Source of the DNA: Janthinobacterium lividum
Lineage (GTDB): Bacteria > Pseudomonadota > Gammaproteobacteria > Burkholderiales > Burkholderiaceae_D
Direction of reading: 5' to 3'
Assembly (NCBI RefSeq): GCF_034424625.1
Contig: NZ_CP139976.1
Location: forward strand, 3,410,001 to 3,474,000
DNA: 64,000 nucleotides
A program made the position numbers and the translations under genes. The notes beneath the pieces were generated by a model. That model was not told the DNA's origin. It saw only the letters and a program-made list of their open reading frames with translations, and searched no databases. How positions within the stretch are numbered: the first letter of the stretch is position 1; every line of letters begins with the position of its first letter. Shown in pieces: positions 7,500 to 17,962 of the stretch.

Positions 7500-10283
7500 C
7501 TACAGCTGGGTCAGCAAGGCTTGCGCTGCGGCCCGCTGCGGAAAGTCCTTGTTGGCGGCCAGCAGTTGTTCCAGTTGCTTGCGCGCACCGCCCTTGTCGC
7601 CCGATTTCGCCAGGGCCGCGCCCAGGTGATACTGCACTTCGGGCGACTTCGGCGCGAGGCCCGCCGCCTTGCGCAGCAGGGCCGTGGCGCGCTTGACGTC
7701 GCCTTGCTCCAGCACGATCCAGCCCAGGGTGTCGAGCACGGCGGGATTGTCGGGCGCCAGCTTGAGTGCCTGCTCGGCCGTGGCTTGCGCGCGCGGATCT
7801 TTTTCCTGCTGATACGCCCAGGCCAGGTCGTTCAGCGCCACCACGTTGCCCGTGTCCTTGGCAACGACATACTGGAAGTGCTCGATGGCGGCGCGGTATT
7901 GCTTCGCTGCCAGCCGGGTACCCGCCAGATAGGTGCGTGTCGGCAAGTCTTCCGGATGGGCTTTCAGCCAGGCGGCCATGCGCGTCTCGGCTTCGCGGTC
8001 CTGTCCCGACGCCTGCAAGGCGCGGTACAGCTGCACCTGCAAGGGGCCGATGGGGCTGATGCCGAAGGCGTGCTGGTACAGCTTGACGGCTTGCTGCGGC
8101 AGCTTTTGCTCCATCAGCACGTCGCCCTCGAGCTTGTAGCCGGCTGCCAGCTTCGGCTGCTGTTCCTGCACCTGGCGCGCCACGGCCAGCGCCTCGCGCT
8201 GGCGGTTCAGGTTCAGCAGCATCGCCACTTCCACCACGCGCGCTTCCAGCAAGGCCGGGTCAAGCGCCTGCGCCCGCTTGACGGCTTGCAGCGCATGATG
8301 ATGGTCGCCCAGCGCCAGGTGCAGGCTGGCGATGCGCATCTGCAAGGGCGCGGAGGTGGTTTGCAGGCTGGCCAGCTTGCTGTAGCTGTCGAGCGCGGCC
8401 GGCGCCTGGCCGGCGCTGTACTCGACCTGGGCGCGCAGGGCCAGCGCATCGGCATCGCCCGGATGGCCCGTCTGCAGGGTGCGCGCCAGTTCCAGCGCCT
8501 TGTCGGGCGCGCCCGTCTTCAGGTAAAAGTTACTCAGCAGCAGAGCCGGCGCGACGGCGTCGGGATTGTCGCGGTGGGCCCGTTCGAGCCAGCGCCGCGC
8601 CTCGTCCGTCTTGCCCTCCGATGCGGCCAGCTTGGCCAGCGCCGCGCACAGGTCGGCATTTTTCGGCGCCTTCGCCAGCGCCCGCTCGAAGCGCTGTTTC
8701 GCCTGCTCCGGCTTTTTCTCGGCCAGGTCGATCTGTGCCAGGTTGTTCAAGGCAGGTAAATACACGGGATCCATGCCCAGGGCTTGCTCGAAACTGGCGC
8801 GCGCGGCGGGCAAGTCGCGCAAGGCCAGGTAGACACCGCCTTTCAGGTTCAGCAGCAAGGGATTCGTGCCTTTCTGCTGTTGCTCCATCATCTTGACGCT
8901 GGCCAGGGCCTTGTCGTTCTGCTTGTTGCGCAGCAAGGTCATCACCAGCATGGTGCCCGCTTGCGGCGTGCTCTTGTCGAGCATGCTGGCGCGTTCCAGT
9001 TCATTGATGGCGCGGCTGTTCTCGCCCATGCCCAGGCGGCTGATACCCAGCGCCGCGTGCAGCCTGGCCGTGTCCGGCGCCAGGGTGCTGGCCTGTTCGA
9101 AATACGCTGTTGCCTTGTCGTACTGGCGCGCGCGCAAGTGGGCTTCGCCGGCCAGCGACAGCAATTCCACGTCGTCGGGGAAGGCGGCCAGCATCGGTTG
9201 CAGCAAGCCGATGGCCGCATCGGTCTTGCCGCGCATCAACTCAATCGAGGTCATCATCTTGACGGCATACAGATGCCTGGGGTACACGGCCAGGAAGCGC
9301 TGCAGATAGGTTTCCGCCTGGGGCGGCGAGCCGAGCGCCAGTTGCACGGCGCCGGCCAGCAGGATGGACGGCATGTGATCGGGCGCCGCCTTGAGCACCA
9401 GTTGCAAAGCTTGCAAGGCCGCCTTGTTCTTGCCCTGGCGGAAGTCGAGCAGCGCCTGCGTCTGCAGCAAGCCTAGACTGTTGGGAGCCGTCTTGCGCGC
9501 CGTGGCCAGCTGGGCCGCCGCTTCCAGGTAGCGCTTTTCCACGATGTCGAGGTTGGCCAGGTCGATATGCGCCTGGGTATTGTCCGGTTTTATCTTGAGT
9601 ATGCGCATGTACGCGAGCCGCGCCGCGCCGTTCCTGCCTTGCAGACGCAGCAAATCGCCCTGCAGGCGCAAGGCGTCCAGGTTGGCGGGCGCGCTTTTCA
9701 AGGCTTGCGCCAGCAGCAGCTCGGCCGCCGGCACTTGCTGGTCCAGCGCCGCCAGGCGTGCCAGGCCCAGCAAGGCCTCGACCTGGTCGGGGTGGGCTTC
9801 GAGCAGGCGCGAGTACAGGGCGCGCGCCTCGTCCCGGCGGCCCAGGGCCAGCAAGGCATCGCCGCGCAGGGCCAGCACGCTGGCGGGTTGCGCTGCATCG
9901 TCGGCGATCTCGGCCAGCACCTTGTCGAACTGGCCCAGCATCAGCCAGGCCTTGCCCAGCAATGGCATCACTTGCTGCGACGCCAGGCCCAGCGACTTTG
10001 CCTTGCGCAATTCTTTCTCGGCCGACAGCGCTTCTCCCGTGTCGATATAGATGCTGCCCAGCAGCAAGCGCGCGGCCGCATTGTCCGGTTCCTTTTGCAG
10101 CAGGTTCTTCAACTGGATGATGGCGGCCCGTGCTTCGCCTTTCTGGCGGTACTGCTGCGCGTCGGCCATCAGGGTCTCGCTGCTCTGCGTGCCGTGGCAC
10201 GCCGTCAGCAGGGGCAGCAGCAGGGTGCAGCACAGCGCGGCGGCAGGCAGGCCAGGGAAAGGGCGGGGCAGGGAACGGGCCAT
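7500..10283 (-). CDS. prsT: XrtA/PEP-CTERM system TPR-repeat lipoprotein PrsT
   Basis: A 927-residue lipoprotein built almost wholly of tetratricopeptide repeats (more than 20). The lipobox LLTAC places the lipidated Cys at residue 29. The segment just after it (SETLMADAQQYRQKG, then AAIIQLKNLLQKEPDN) is diagnostic of PrsT of exosortase-A loci. Its role is thought to be a periplasmic scaffold for polysaccharide secretion or for PEP-CTERM protein handling. A 29-codon upstream extension was dropped because GGAG lies six bases before position 10283. Leads the operon with the polymerase and protease. Confidence 0.9.
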   Translation of the reverse strand: MARSLPRPFPGLPAAALCCTLLLPLLTACHGTQSSETLMADAQQYRQKGEARAAIIQLKNLLQKEPDNAAARLLLGSIYIDTGEALSAEKELRKAKSLGLASQQVMPLLGKAWLMLGQFDKVLAEIADDAAQPASVLALRGDALLALGRRDEARALYSRLLEAHPDQVEALLGLARLAALDQQVPAAELLLAQALKSAPANLDALRLQGDLLRLQGRNGAARLAYMRILKIKPDNTQAHIDLANLDIVEKRYLEAAAQLATARKTAPNSLGLLQTQALLDFRQGKNKAALQALQLVLKAAPDHMPSILLAGAVQLALGSPPQAETYLQRFLAVYPRHLYAVKMMTSIELMRGKTDAAIGLLQPMLAAFPDDVELLSLAGEAHLRARQYDKATAYFEQASTLAPDTARLHAALGISRLGMGENSRAINELERASMLDKSTPQAGTMLVMTLLRNKQNDKALASVKMMEQQQKGTNPLLLNLKGGVYLALRDLPAARASFEQALGMDPVYLPALNNLAQIDLAEKKPEQAKQRFERALAKAPKNADLCAALAKLAASEGKTDEARRWLERAHRDNPDAVAPALLLSNFYLKTGAPDKALELARTLQTGHPGDADALALRAQVEYSAGQAPAALDSYSKLASLQTTSAPLQMRIASLHLALGDHHHALQAVKRAQALDPALLEARVVEVAMLLNLNRQREALAVARQVQEQQPKLAAGYKLEGDVLMEQKLPQQAVKLYQHAFGISPIGPLQVQLYRALQASGQDREAETRMAAWLKAHPEDLPTRTYLAGTRLAAKQYRAAIEHFQYVVAKDTGNVVALNDLAWAYQQEKDPRAQATAEQALKLAPDNPAVLDTLGWIVLEQGDVKRATALLRKAAGLAPKSPEVQYHLGAALAKSGDKGGARKQLEQLLAANKDFPQRAAAQALLTQL

Positions 10284-10502
10284 GGAAGTCTCCGGTAACG
10301 GCGTGCATGAGGAATCGGCATGGCCTAGCTTAAAAAGATGGCCGCCGGTCTCCTTGATTGCGCTCAACAAGCCGCCGATTGTCGGCGCGCCTGCTGGCCG
10401 CCGGCCCGTGTTTCTTGTTCCCGCTCAAGAATGGCCGGACCGGCAACCGTAGAATTTCCCGGACGGCGATGCTCGGGCCGCAACCATTCGGAGCACAAGC
10501 AT

Positions 10503-11807
10503 ATGGACAGCAATGTGGATAGCAATGCGGGTGTGGTGGCGGTGGTGGGGCTCGGTTATGTGGGCTTGCAACTGGCCGTGGCGTTTGGCATGCGCCAGCG
10601 CACGATCGGCTTTGACTTGTCGGTCCGCAAGGTGGAAAGCTACCAGCGCCACATCGACCCGACGGGCGAAGTCAGCCATGAACAGCTGCTGGCCGCGCAA
10701 TGGCTGAGCGTCGGCTGCGATCCGGCCGAGCTGCAACTGGCCGATTTCATCGTCGTGGCCGTGCCCACGCCCGTCGACAGCGCGCACAATCCCGATTTCT
10801 CGGCCCTGGCCGGCGCCAGCGCGGCCGTCGGCCGCCACATGCGGCGCGGCGCCATCGTCATCTACGAATCCACCGTGTATCCGGGCGCCACCGAGGAAAT
10901 CTGCATCCCCATCCTCGAGCAGCATTCGGGCCTGCGCTGGAAGGAGGATTTTCATGTGGGCTTTTCACCCGAGCGCATCAACCCGGGCGACAGGGATCAT
11001 ACCCTGCACAGCATTCGCAAGGTGGTCTCGGGCGACGATGCGGCCACCCTGGACAAGGTGGCCACCCTGTACGAAGGCGTGGTCGAGGCCGGCGTGCACC
11101 GTGCCTCGAGCATTCGCGTGGCCGAGGCGGCCAAGGTGATCGAAAACACGCAGCGCGACCTGAATATCGCGCTGATGAACGAGCTGGCCATCATCTTCGA
11201 CCGCATCGGCATCGATACCCTGGAAGTGCTGCAGGCGGCGGGCACGAAATGGAATTTTCTGCCGTTCCGGCCCGGACTCGTGGGCGGACACTGCATCGGC
11301 GTCGACCCATACTATTTGACGCACAAGGCGGAAATGCTCGGCTACCACCCGCACGTGATCCTGGCCGGGCGCCGCATCAACGACGGCATGGCCAAGTTCG
11401 TGGCGGAAAAAACCATCAAGGAGATGGTGCGCGCCGGCTTCAAATTGAAGGGCTCGCATGTGAACGTGCTGGGCCTGACCTTCAAGGAAAATTGCCCGGA
11501 CCTGCGCAACTCGAAAGTGGTCGACATGATCCACGAATTGCAATCGTACGGCGTGCAGGTCCATGTGCACGATCCCGTCGCCGATGGCCGTGAAGCGCTG
11601 GAAGAATACGGGCTATCGCTGGAAAGCTGGGAGCAGCTGCCGCGGGCCGAGGCCATCATCAGCGCCGTTTCGCACCAGGCCCTGCTGGCCCGCCCGCTGG
11701 CCGATTTCCAGGCCAAGGTGCAGGAAAATGGCTGCTTCATCGACATCAAATCGCATTTCGACCCCCGTCCGCTCGAGGATGGCGGCCTGCACGTATGGCG
11801 GCTGTGA
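10503..11807 (+). CDS. tviB: UDP-N-acetyl-D-hexosamine 6-dehydrogenase (TviB/WbpO type)
   Basis: A 434-residue NAD-dependent dehydrogenase that oxidises UDP-GlcNAc/UDP-GalNAc at C-6 to the uronate. The N-terminal Rossmann motif is [12 protein letters not shown] near residue 12. Catalytic residues lie in [12 protein letters not shown] and in [12 protein letters not shown] (active-site Cys), and the C-terminal UDP-binding domain contains [16 protein letters not shown]. Start taken at ATG 10503 behind a GGAG site; an open frame extends upstream without similarity. Divergent from prsT and overlapping the epimerase gene. Confidence 0.9.
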   Translation: MDSNVDSNAGVVAVVGLGYVGLQLAVAFGMRQRTIGFDLSVRKVESYQRHIDPTGEVSHEQLLAAQWLSVGCDPAELQLADFIVVAVPTPVDSAHNPDFSALAGASAAVGRHMRRGAIVIYESTVYPGATEEICIPILEQHSGLRWKEDFHVGFSPERINPGDRDHTLHSIRKVVSGDDAATLDKVATLYEGVVEAGVHRASSIRVAEAAKVIENTQRDLNIALMNELAIIFDRIGIDTLEVLQAAGTKWNFLPFRPGLVGGHCIGVDPYYLTHKAEMLGYHPHVILAGRRINDGMAKFVAEKTIKEMVRAGFKLKGSHVNVLGLTFKENCPDLRNSKVVDMIHELQSYGVQVHVHDPVADGREALEEYGLSLESWEQLPRAEAIISAVSHQALLARPLADFQAKVQENGCFIDIKSHFDPRPLEDGGLHVWRL

Positions 11808-13048
11808 TGGCGGCCGATGCCTTCGACCGGGCTGCAAACACGGCGCAAGGCGCCACTGCTGGCAGCCCGGCTGCCGGCGCCTACGCGCAAGCGTGCGCGC
11901 AGCTGGCCAGCGCACCGCGCCGCTGGCTGGTGACGGGCGTGGCCGGCTTCATCGGTTCGCACCTGCTGGAAACCTTGCTGCACCTGGGCCAGGAAGTGCG
12001 CGGGCTCGACAATTTCATGACAGGCCACCGGCACAACCTGGAACTGGTGCGCGCCAGCGTGGGAGAACAGGCGTGGCGGCGCTTCACCTTCATCGAAGGC
12101 GATATCCGCGACCCGCAGGCGTGCGCGCGCGCGTGTGGTGCGCCGGTGCAGGCCGCCGGCATCGGCCTCGGCGGCAGTGAGACCGATGGTGAGACAAGCG
12201 CTGCCGATGGTGGTAGCGGTCCCGGCGGCAGTTTGGCCGGGCGCGGCCGTGCCGGTCCGGACGGTTCCGGCGCAGCCGTCGCCGTCGATTATGTGCTGCA
12301 CCAGGCGGCGCTCGGTTCCGTCTCGCGTTCGCTGGAAGACCCGCTGCTGTGCCACGCCGTCAATGTCAGCGGCTTCCTGAACATACTGGCCGCCGCCCGC
12401 GACGCAGGCGTGCGGCGCTTCGTGTACGCGGCTTCCAGCGCCACGTATGGCGACCATCCGGCCCTGCCGAAAGTGGAACAGCACATCGGCTCGCCCTTGT
12501 CGCCGTATGCCTTGAGTAAATATGTCAACGAACTGTATGCGCAAGTGTATGCGCGCTGCTACGCCATGCAGACGGTGGGACTGCGCTATTTCAATGTCTT
12601 CGGTCCGCGCCAGGATCCGCTGGGTGCCTACGCGGCCGTCATTCCCCGCTGGATCGCCGCCATGCTGGACAACCAGGCCGTGCACATCCATGGCGACGGC
12701 GCCACCAGCCGCGACTTCTGCTTCGTGCACAATGCCGTGCAAGCCAATATCCTCGCCGCCACCGGCACCGACCCGGCGGCTGTGAACCAGGTCTACAACG
12801 TGGCCGTCAACGCCCGCACCAGCCTGACGCAGTTGCACGCCACCATGCAGCAAATGCTGCTGGCCGTCCACCCGCAGCACGTGCAGCAGGCGCCGCGGTA
12901 CGGCGAGTTTCGCGCCGGCGACGTGCGCCATTCGCAGGCGGACATCGCCAAGGCGGCCCGTTTGCTCGGCTATGTACCCACGCACAACCTGGCGCAAGGC
13001 TTGCGGCACACCATCGCCTGGTATGTGGCGCTTGCTGGCCGCACCTGA
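11795..13048 (+). CDS. UDP-HexNAc 4-epimerase (TviC/WbpP type) with a glycine-rich insertion
   Basis: A 417-residue extended short-chain dehydrogenase that would interconvert UDP-GlcNAc and UDP-GalNAc or their uronates. It shows [14 protein letters not shown] (residues 46-59), [13 protein letters not shown], the catalytic SPYALSKY (YxxxK) and [14 protein letters not shown]. Two features are odd: about 40 Ala-rich residues precede the fold, and residues 115-163 are a Gly/Ser/Ala/Asp-rich insert where relatives run directly from the DIRD helix into the VDYVLHQAA strand. The frame stays open with all motifs intact, so it is not an obvious pseudogene. A second ATG at 11807 overlaps the tviB stop (TGATG) and may be the coupled start. 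Confidence 0.85.
   Translation: MAAVMAADAFDRAANTAQGATAGSPAAGAYAQACAQLASAPRRWLVTGVAGFIGSHLLETLLHLGQEVRGLDNFMTGHRHNLELVRASVGEQAWRRFTFIEGDIRDPQACARACGAPVQAAGIGLGGSETDGETSAADGGSGPGGSLAGRGRAGPDGSGAAVAVDYVLHQAALGSVSRSLEDPLLCHAVNVSGFLNILAAARDAGVRRFVYAASSATYGDHPALPKVEQHIGSPLSPYALSKYVNELYAQVYARCYAMQTVGLRYFNVFGPRQDPLGAYAAVIPRWIAAMLDNQAVHIHGDGATSRDFCFVHNAVQANILAATGTDPAAVNQVYNVAVNARTSLTQLHATMQQMLLAVHPQHVQQAPRYGEFRAGDVRHSQADIAKAARLLGYVPTHNLAQGLRHTIAWYVALAGRT
12137..12283 (+). repeat. Gly-rich in-frame insertion with internal repeats in the epimerase gene
   Basis: This 147-base segment contains two copies of GGCGGCAGT and two close copies of CCGATGGTG, and encodes a stretch of Gly, Ser, Ala, Asp and Arg with no hydrophobic core. 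It lies between the fourth and fifth secondary elements of the Rossmann fold, a surface loop position. Confidence 0.7.
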
Positions 13049-13157
13049 GGTGGGCGCGCAGCTGGCTTCCGTAGCCGGTGTCCGATCCAGGCCTGATCCA
13101 CGCGTCCGATACACATGCCCGACACATATGCTTGATATTCGCTCGGCCTCCTGTCGT

Positions 13158-14666
13158 CTAGCGTTGCACGGGCGGCGCTGTCGGCGTTGTTGACGTTGTT
13201 GATGATGCTGCCGGTTCGGGCGGCTCGGGTACGCCGTCGGCCTTGCTGCGCAGAACCCGGGGCGTGCCGCGGAAATCGGCCGTATGCAGGGTGACGGGGC
13301 GGCGCCAGACGCGGGCGATGTAGGCCAGCACCTGTTCCGCCCGCTCCAGGTCCAGGCCGCGCCCGTCGCGCTGGTGATCGTGGCGCAGCACCAGGCTGCC
13401 GTCGTCATTGAGCAGGGTCACGGCGATGCACGGCGCGCCATAGTTGTATTTGGGCGCCAGGATGGCTTCGCGGATGGCCCGCAAGTCGCGGCTGGCCAGG
13501 CGCGTTTCGCCATCGCGGCGGCTTTCATGCACGAACAGGCCCAGGCGGTCAGCCAGTTCGCCGTTCAGATAGTTGCGTATGAAACTGCAGTCATCGTCGT
13601 CGCGGCAAATCTGGCGCGCCCGCGCCAATCCTTCGCGCTCGATGATGTGTTCCCACATGCAAAAGCCCAGGTGATAGGGATTGACGGCCAACGCCTGCTG
13701 GTGCTCGCCCGCGTAAGGACGCACCACGTCCGAATGCGACTTGATGGCGGACAGATACAAGGCCGGCGGCAGGAAGTCGGCTTCGCGCAGCAGCCGCGCA
13801 TGCCAGTACGAGGCCCAGCCTTCGTTCATGATCTGGCAGGCGTACACGGGATAGAAGTAAAACGACTCTTCGCGCACGGCCAGGAAAATGTCGCGTTCCC
13901 AGTCGGCCAGCTCAGGCGCATATTGCGCAATGAACCATAATAAGTCGTATTCGGGCTGCGGCGGCAGGAGCGGGCGCTGCGTCACGCGTGCCCGTGCCGC
14001 CTCGTGCGCCGCCCGCGCGGCCGCTTCGCCGGGCAGGCGCCGGTAGCGTTGTGCAAAAGGAGCGTCGTCGCTGGTCCTGTCGCGCGTACCCGTCACGCAG
14101 GCTGGCCCGGATGCCGCATAGGGCGGGCGGTGCAGTTCGGCGTGGATGTCCACATGCTGTTCCAGCGCCAGTGCCGCGTCGAGCACGGCTTCCACCTGCT
14201 CCTGCCCATGGCGTTGCAGCGCCATTTCGAGACGCTGTGCCCGTGCCGCGCTTTGTTCCAGGATGTGCTGGCCCGCCATGGCACCGAAACGCAGGAACAG
14301 GGCATTGCGGCTGGCAAAGTCGGCGTGGCCCAGCACATGCGCTGTGACGAGGGTGTTTTCCGCCACGGAATTGTGTTCGGCCATGTAGGCGTGGCAAGGG
14401 TCGCCGGGGAACATGACTTCGAACATATGCGAGTTGCCCATTTTTTGATGCACGAGCTGGTGGATGTAGCGCACGCCGAACGACCAGTGGCGCATGCGCA
14501 CGGGCAAGCCATAGATGGCGATCTCGGCCATGAAGCTGTCCGGCACCAGCTCGAACTCGACGGGTGCAAATGCCAGCCCCAGTTCCCGCGCCAGCGCTTC
14601 AATGCGCGCCGCGTAGCTGTCCAGGCCGGCCGTGTCGCCGTGGCGCTGAGCGTCAGGCTGGGTCAT
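13158..14666 (-). CDS. SpoVR family protein
   Basis: A 502-residue cytoplasmic protein of the SpoVR/YcgB family (usual length about 500). Characteristic segments are HWSFGVRYIHQLVHQKMGNSH near residue 60, MAEHNSVAENTLVTAHVLGH near 95, and YQIMNEGWASYWHARLL-like residues (CQIMNEGWASYWH) near 280. The molecular function is not established; it usually sits with YeaH and PrkA, as here, where its ATG overlaps the stop of the DUF444 gene by four bases. A Ser/Thr-Pro-rich tail of about 25 residues ends the protein. Confidence 0.92.
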   Translation of the reverse strand: MTQPDAQRHGDTAGLDSYAARIEALARELGLAFAPVEFELVPDSFMAEIAIYGLPVRMRHWSFGVRYIHQLVHQKMGNSHMFEVMFPGDPCHAYMAEHNSVAENTLVTAHVLGHADFASRNALFLRFGAMAGQHILEQSAARAQRLEMALQRHGQEQVEAVLDAALALEQHVDIHAELHRPPYAASGPACVTGTRDRTSDDAPFAQRYRRLPGEAAARAAHEAARARVTQRPLLPPQPEYDLLWFIAQYAPELADWERDIFLAVREESFYFYPVYACQIMNEGWASYWHARLLREADFLPPALYLSAIKSHSDVVRPYAGEHQQALAVNPYHLGFCMWEHIIEREGLARARQICRDDDDCSFIRNYLNGELADRLGLFVHESRRDGETRLASRDLRAIREAILAPKYNYGAPCIAVTLLNDDGSLVLRHDHQRDGRGLDLERAEQVLAYIARVWRRPVTLHTADFRGTPRVLRSKADGVPEPPEPAASSTTSTTPTAPPVQR

Positions 14667-15949
14667 GGCGGTTCCTCCGTTTCTGCCGCCTCGTGCTGGA
14701 AAAAGGTGCGGATGGCCGCCCAGATATCGTCATTTTTGCTGAGGATGCTGCTGTGCAAGGGCAAGCCGCGCCGTTCCTGCTCGGCGCACAGGCTGTGCAT
14801 TTCCGTTTCCAGGCTGCGCGGCACGCCAGGCACGGTTTCCACATAGCCCATATAGTTGAGCAAGGTGCCCAGTTCGCCCAGGACCAGGCTGGTCGCTCCC
14901 CGGTCTTCGCTGAAATTCTCGCCATCGGAAGCATAGAACAGATAGGCGTTGTAGCGTCCCGGCGCGTAGTGTTCCTGCAGCAGCTCCCGGCTCAGGCGAA
15001 AGGCGGTGGACGCCATGGTGCCGCCCATGCCGTTGACCTGGAAGAACTCGGCTTCGGAAAACTCCCACGCCCGCGTCGTATGGGCGATAAAGCGCGTTTC
15101 CACGCGCACATATCTGCGGCGCAAGCCCTGCAAGGCAAAGAAAAAGAAGGATTTGGCCAGCTTGCGCTCGGCCTGCGCCATGCTGGCCGACACGTCCAGC
15201 ACGAAAAACACGACGGCATTCGCGCTGGGGCGGGGCTGTGGCAGCACCTGGCGGTAGCGCAAGTCGTCATTGGTGAAGGGCACGGGTTGCGTTTGCAAGG
15301 CGCGCCGCTTGATGGCTTCCTTGACAGTGCGCCGCCGGTCCAGGCGCGAACGGGCACCATGACGGTCCAGGCCGCTACGCACGAGCCGGACTTCATCGAT
15401 GGCGCCCAGGTGGCGCGGCTTCAGGTGCGGCAGCTCGAAGGCGTCCCACAACCAGTCGAGAATATCGTCGATGGGAAACTCGAGCAGCAGGCGCACCGCG
15501 CCCTCGCCATCGCCGCCTTCGCCTTGCGTTCCCGCCCCGCCCGTGGCGGCGGGGCGGGCCGCGCGCAGGAGATCGCCGGGCTGGCCGCCACCCTGGCCCG
15601 CACCCACGCTGGTGCGCGCGGGCGCCAGGCGGAAATGCACATGTTCAAGCAGGCGCATGGGCACTTGCACCGTGCGTTGCTGCGGCCCGCCGATCAGGTC
15701 AGGCGTGGCGATCAGCTCGGGCAAGTGCGCCTGCACGGCGTCGCGCACTTTCTGGTTGTGGCGCAGCCAGTCGCGCGCGCCGCGCGAGAACAGCCCGTAC
15801 CACGGCTGGGCCAGGGCAGGCGCTGTGCCCGTTGGCGCTGTCGCGCCGGCGGAATGCACCGTGCTTGGCGTGGCTGGCGAGCCTGCGCGGTCATCCCTTG
15901 CCGGAGGGCCATGCTGATTGCCGTTGCCTGGCGAGCGCGTGGCGGACAT
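14663..15949 (-). CDS. yeaH: DUF444 family protein (YeaH/YhbH), von Willebrand A-like
   Basis: A 428-residue cytoplasmic protein. The central domain carries the vWA metal-site motif DVSASM in FFVLDVSASMAQAE near residue 235, with further conserved IAHTTRAWEFSEAEFF and GGTMASTAF. The N-terminal third is basic with a Gly/Ala-rich linker (GQGGGQPGD to GGAGTQGEGGDGEG), as in YhbH. In enterobacteria YeaH works with the kinase YeaG. The gene lies two bases after prkA, with an AGGA site inside the prkA end. Confidence 0.92.
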   Translation of the reverse strand: MSATRSPGNGNQHGPPARDDRAGSPATPSTVHSAGATAPTGTAPALAQPWYGLFSRGARDWLRHNQKVRDAVQAHLPELIATPDLIGGPQQRTVQVPMRLLEHVHFRLAPARTSVGAGQGGGQPGDLLRAARPAATGGAGTQGEGGDGEGAVRLLLEFPIDDILDWLWDAFELPHLKPRHLGAIDEVRLVRSGLDRHGARSRLDRRRTVKEAIKRRALQTQPVPFTNDDLRYRQVLPQPRPSANAVVFFVLDVSASMAQAERKLAKSFFFFALQGLRRRYVRVETRFIAHTTRAWEFSEAEFFQVNGMGGTMASTAFRLSRELLQEHYAPGRYNAYLFYASDGENFSEDRGATSLVLGELGTLLNYMGYVETVPGVPRSLETEMHSLCAEQERRGLPLHSSILSKNDDIWAAIRTFFQHEAAETEEPP

Positions 15950-15951
15950 GG

Positions 15952-17931
15952 CTATTCCTGCGCCAGCAAGGTGGTTACGTAGTTGAGCGCTTCGCGCGCG
16001 CTATGGGCGTCATAGCCGTATTCGTCGACCAGGCGCTGCTCGACGGCCGATATCCTGGACCGCACATCGTCATCGGGGCGCTTGGCCGAGCCGACCAGGC
16101 GCAGCACGTCGCGCCGCTGCTCGAACAGGTATTGCTGGATGGCGTCGTGCAGTTGCGCATGGCTGCCCAGGCCAAATGGCTCGCCCCGCTTGAAGGCGCT
16201 CATGGCTTTGCGCACCACCTCTTGTCGGAAAGACTGCTTGCCCGAGTCGCTGATGTGGATTTTCTCTTCCACGGCGCGCAGGAAACGTTCGTCGGGACGG
16301 CGCTCTTCGCTGGTGATGGGATCGCGGATCTGGCGGTTGTCGAGCATGGCTTCGACTTCATCGAGATATTTGTTCAGCAAGTCTTGCGCTTCCTGCTCGA
16401 ACGACACGAACAGGGCCTTGTGCACGTCAGCCTTGACCCAGCGGTTATAGAAATCCTTGCGCGTGAGCACCAGGTAATCGACCCACTTGCGCTTGCGCCG
16501 TGGTTCGATGCGCGCATCGTTTTCGATGCCGTCCTTCAGGGCCAGCAGCACGTCCATGGTGGACAGGCTGTTGCGCTGGGCGGAAATGATGGCGTGCGAC
16601 AGGGCATTGATGACGAAACGGGGCGACACGCCCGACAGGCCCTCGTCGGGCGCCTTGTCGCGCTCGCGCATGCGGCGGATGTCGGCCGGCTGCAAGTCGT
16701 CCACGTCTTCATCGGCGCAGATGCGCAGTTTCTTGACCAGCTCGGCCTCCTTGTCCTCGCCTTCGGGCAGACGGCTGAGGATGGCAAACACGGCCGCCGC
16801 ATGCAGCACGTGCGGATCGAGGTGTACGTCGCGAAAGGCGGGCGCGGCCGCCAGGATCAACTTGCGGTAGATGCGTGCTTCCTCGCGGTAATTGAGCGTG
16901 TACGGCACTTGCACGATGACCATGCGGTCGAGCAGCGCCTCGTTTTCGCTTTCTTGCAGGAATTTGCGAAATTCGGCCAGATTCGTGTGCGCGAGGATGG
17001 TTTCGTCGAGATAGATGAGGGGAAAGCGCGACACCTTGACATTCTTTTCCTGCGTCAGGGTCAATAGTAAATAGAGGAATTCCCGCTTGACCTTGAGGAT
17101 CTCGATCATTTCCAGCATGCCGCGGCTGGCCGCGTATACCGCGCCGGACCATGACCAGGCGCGCGGATCGCCTTCGTCGCCGTACTGCGCCACTTTCGAC
17201 AGGTCGACGGAACCGACCAGGTCGGCCAGGTCGGCCGTGGTGGGATCGTGCGGCGCATACGTGCCGATGCCGCAGCGGCCCGCCTCGGACAGGTGGATGC
17301 GCTCGACGGGCATGCGCAGGAAATCGCCTGCGTACTGTTCTTCCAGGCGGGCGCGGCAATGCGGGCACAGTTCGCCCTGCAGCTCGGCATCATAGCTGGC
17401 GCGAAAGTCGGCGCGCATGCTGTGCGGCACCAGATGCAGCGGCGATTCGTGCACGGGACAGCCGGCGATGCCGTACAGCGCGCCTTCGCTGCTGTGGCTG
17501 TATTCTTCCAGCCCCCGCTTGAGCAGGATCACCATGGTCGACTTGCCGCCCGATGGCGGGCCCAGCAATAGCAGCATGCGCCGCCCCACCTCGGAACCGA
17601 CAGCGGCTGCCTTGAAATAGGCGGCAACCCGGTCGATCGCCTCGTCGATGCCGAACAGCTCGTCGTCGAACAGGCGGCAGCGGAAGCGCCCGTTGTCATC
17701 GGTCTGGCCGTTCCAGCGCATCATGTCCCACAGGTACTGGTGCGCGCTGCGCGTCAGCAGGGCCGCGCGACCGGGCAGGATCTGCTCGATGAAATCGGCA
17801 AAACTGCCGCCCCATGGGCGGATGCGGTGTTTTGCCGCCCAGGCCGCCATGCCGTGCACAAAACCCGCATGCTGGCCTGCTTGCTCGCCCGCGGGCGCGT
17901 CGTCGTGGCGTGTCATACCAGGGCTCGTCAT
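15952..17931 (-). CDS. prkA: PrkA family serine protein kinase (YeaG)
   Basis: A 659-residue PrkA/YeaG homologue with an N-terminal AAA-type ATPase module (Walker A GPPSGGKST at residues 124-132) and the PrkA C-terminal kinase-like domain. Conserved stretches include AGCPVHESPLHLVP, the zinc-finger-like ELCPHCRARLEEQY, and GLSGVSPRFVINALS. An in-frame extension to 18093 exists, but ATG 17931 follows GGATGGGGA and gives the usual length. First gene of prkA-yeaH-spoVR. In E. coli yeaGH is induced on nitrogen starvation through NtrC and sigma-54, and the upstream region here shows matching elements. Confidence 0.92.
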   Translation of the reverse strand: MTSPGMTRHDDAPAGEQAGQHAGFVHGMAAWAAKHRIRPWGGSFADFIEQILPGRAALLTRSAHQYLWDMMRWNGQTDDNGRFRCRLFDDELFGIDEAIDRVAAYFKAAAVGSEVGRRMLLLLGPPSGGKSTMVILLKRGLEEYSHSSEGALYGIAGCPVHESPLHLVPHSMRADFRASYDAELQGELCPHCRARLEEQYAGDFLRMPVERIHLSEAGRCGIGTYAPHDPTTADLADLVGSVDLSKVAQYGDEGDPRAWSWSGAVYAASRGMLEMIEILKVKREFLYLLLTLTQEKNVKVSRFPLIYLDETILAHTNLAEFRKFLQESENEALLDRMVIVQVPYTLNYREEARIYRKLILAAAPAFRDVHLDPHVLHAAAVFAILSRLPEGEDKEAELVKKLRICADEDVDDLQPADIRRMRERDKAPDEGLSGVSPRFVINALSHAIISAQRNSLSTMDVLLALKDGIENDARIEPRRKRKWVDYLVLTRKDFYNRWVKADVHKALFVSFEQEAQDLLNKYLDEVEAMLDNRQIRDPITSEERRPDERFLRAVEEKIHISDSGKQSFRQEVVRKAMSAFKRGEPFGLGSHAQLHDAIQQYLFEQRRDVLRLVGSAKRPDDDVRSRISAVEQRLVDEYGYDAHSAREALNYVTTLLAQE

Positions 17932-17962
17932 TGTTTCCCCATCCATACCGTTGCTGCCGTGG

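Noticed and set aside
13049..13157. Short direct repeats of GTCCGAT after the epimerase gene
   Set aside because: Too short and irregular for an attachment site or terminator.
11342..13408. 688-codon minus-strand frame opposite tviB and the epimerase
   Set aside because: Shadow of two strongly motif-supported genes; the composition is low complexity without a family match.
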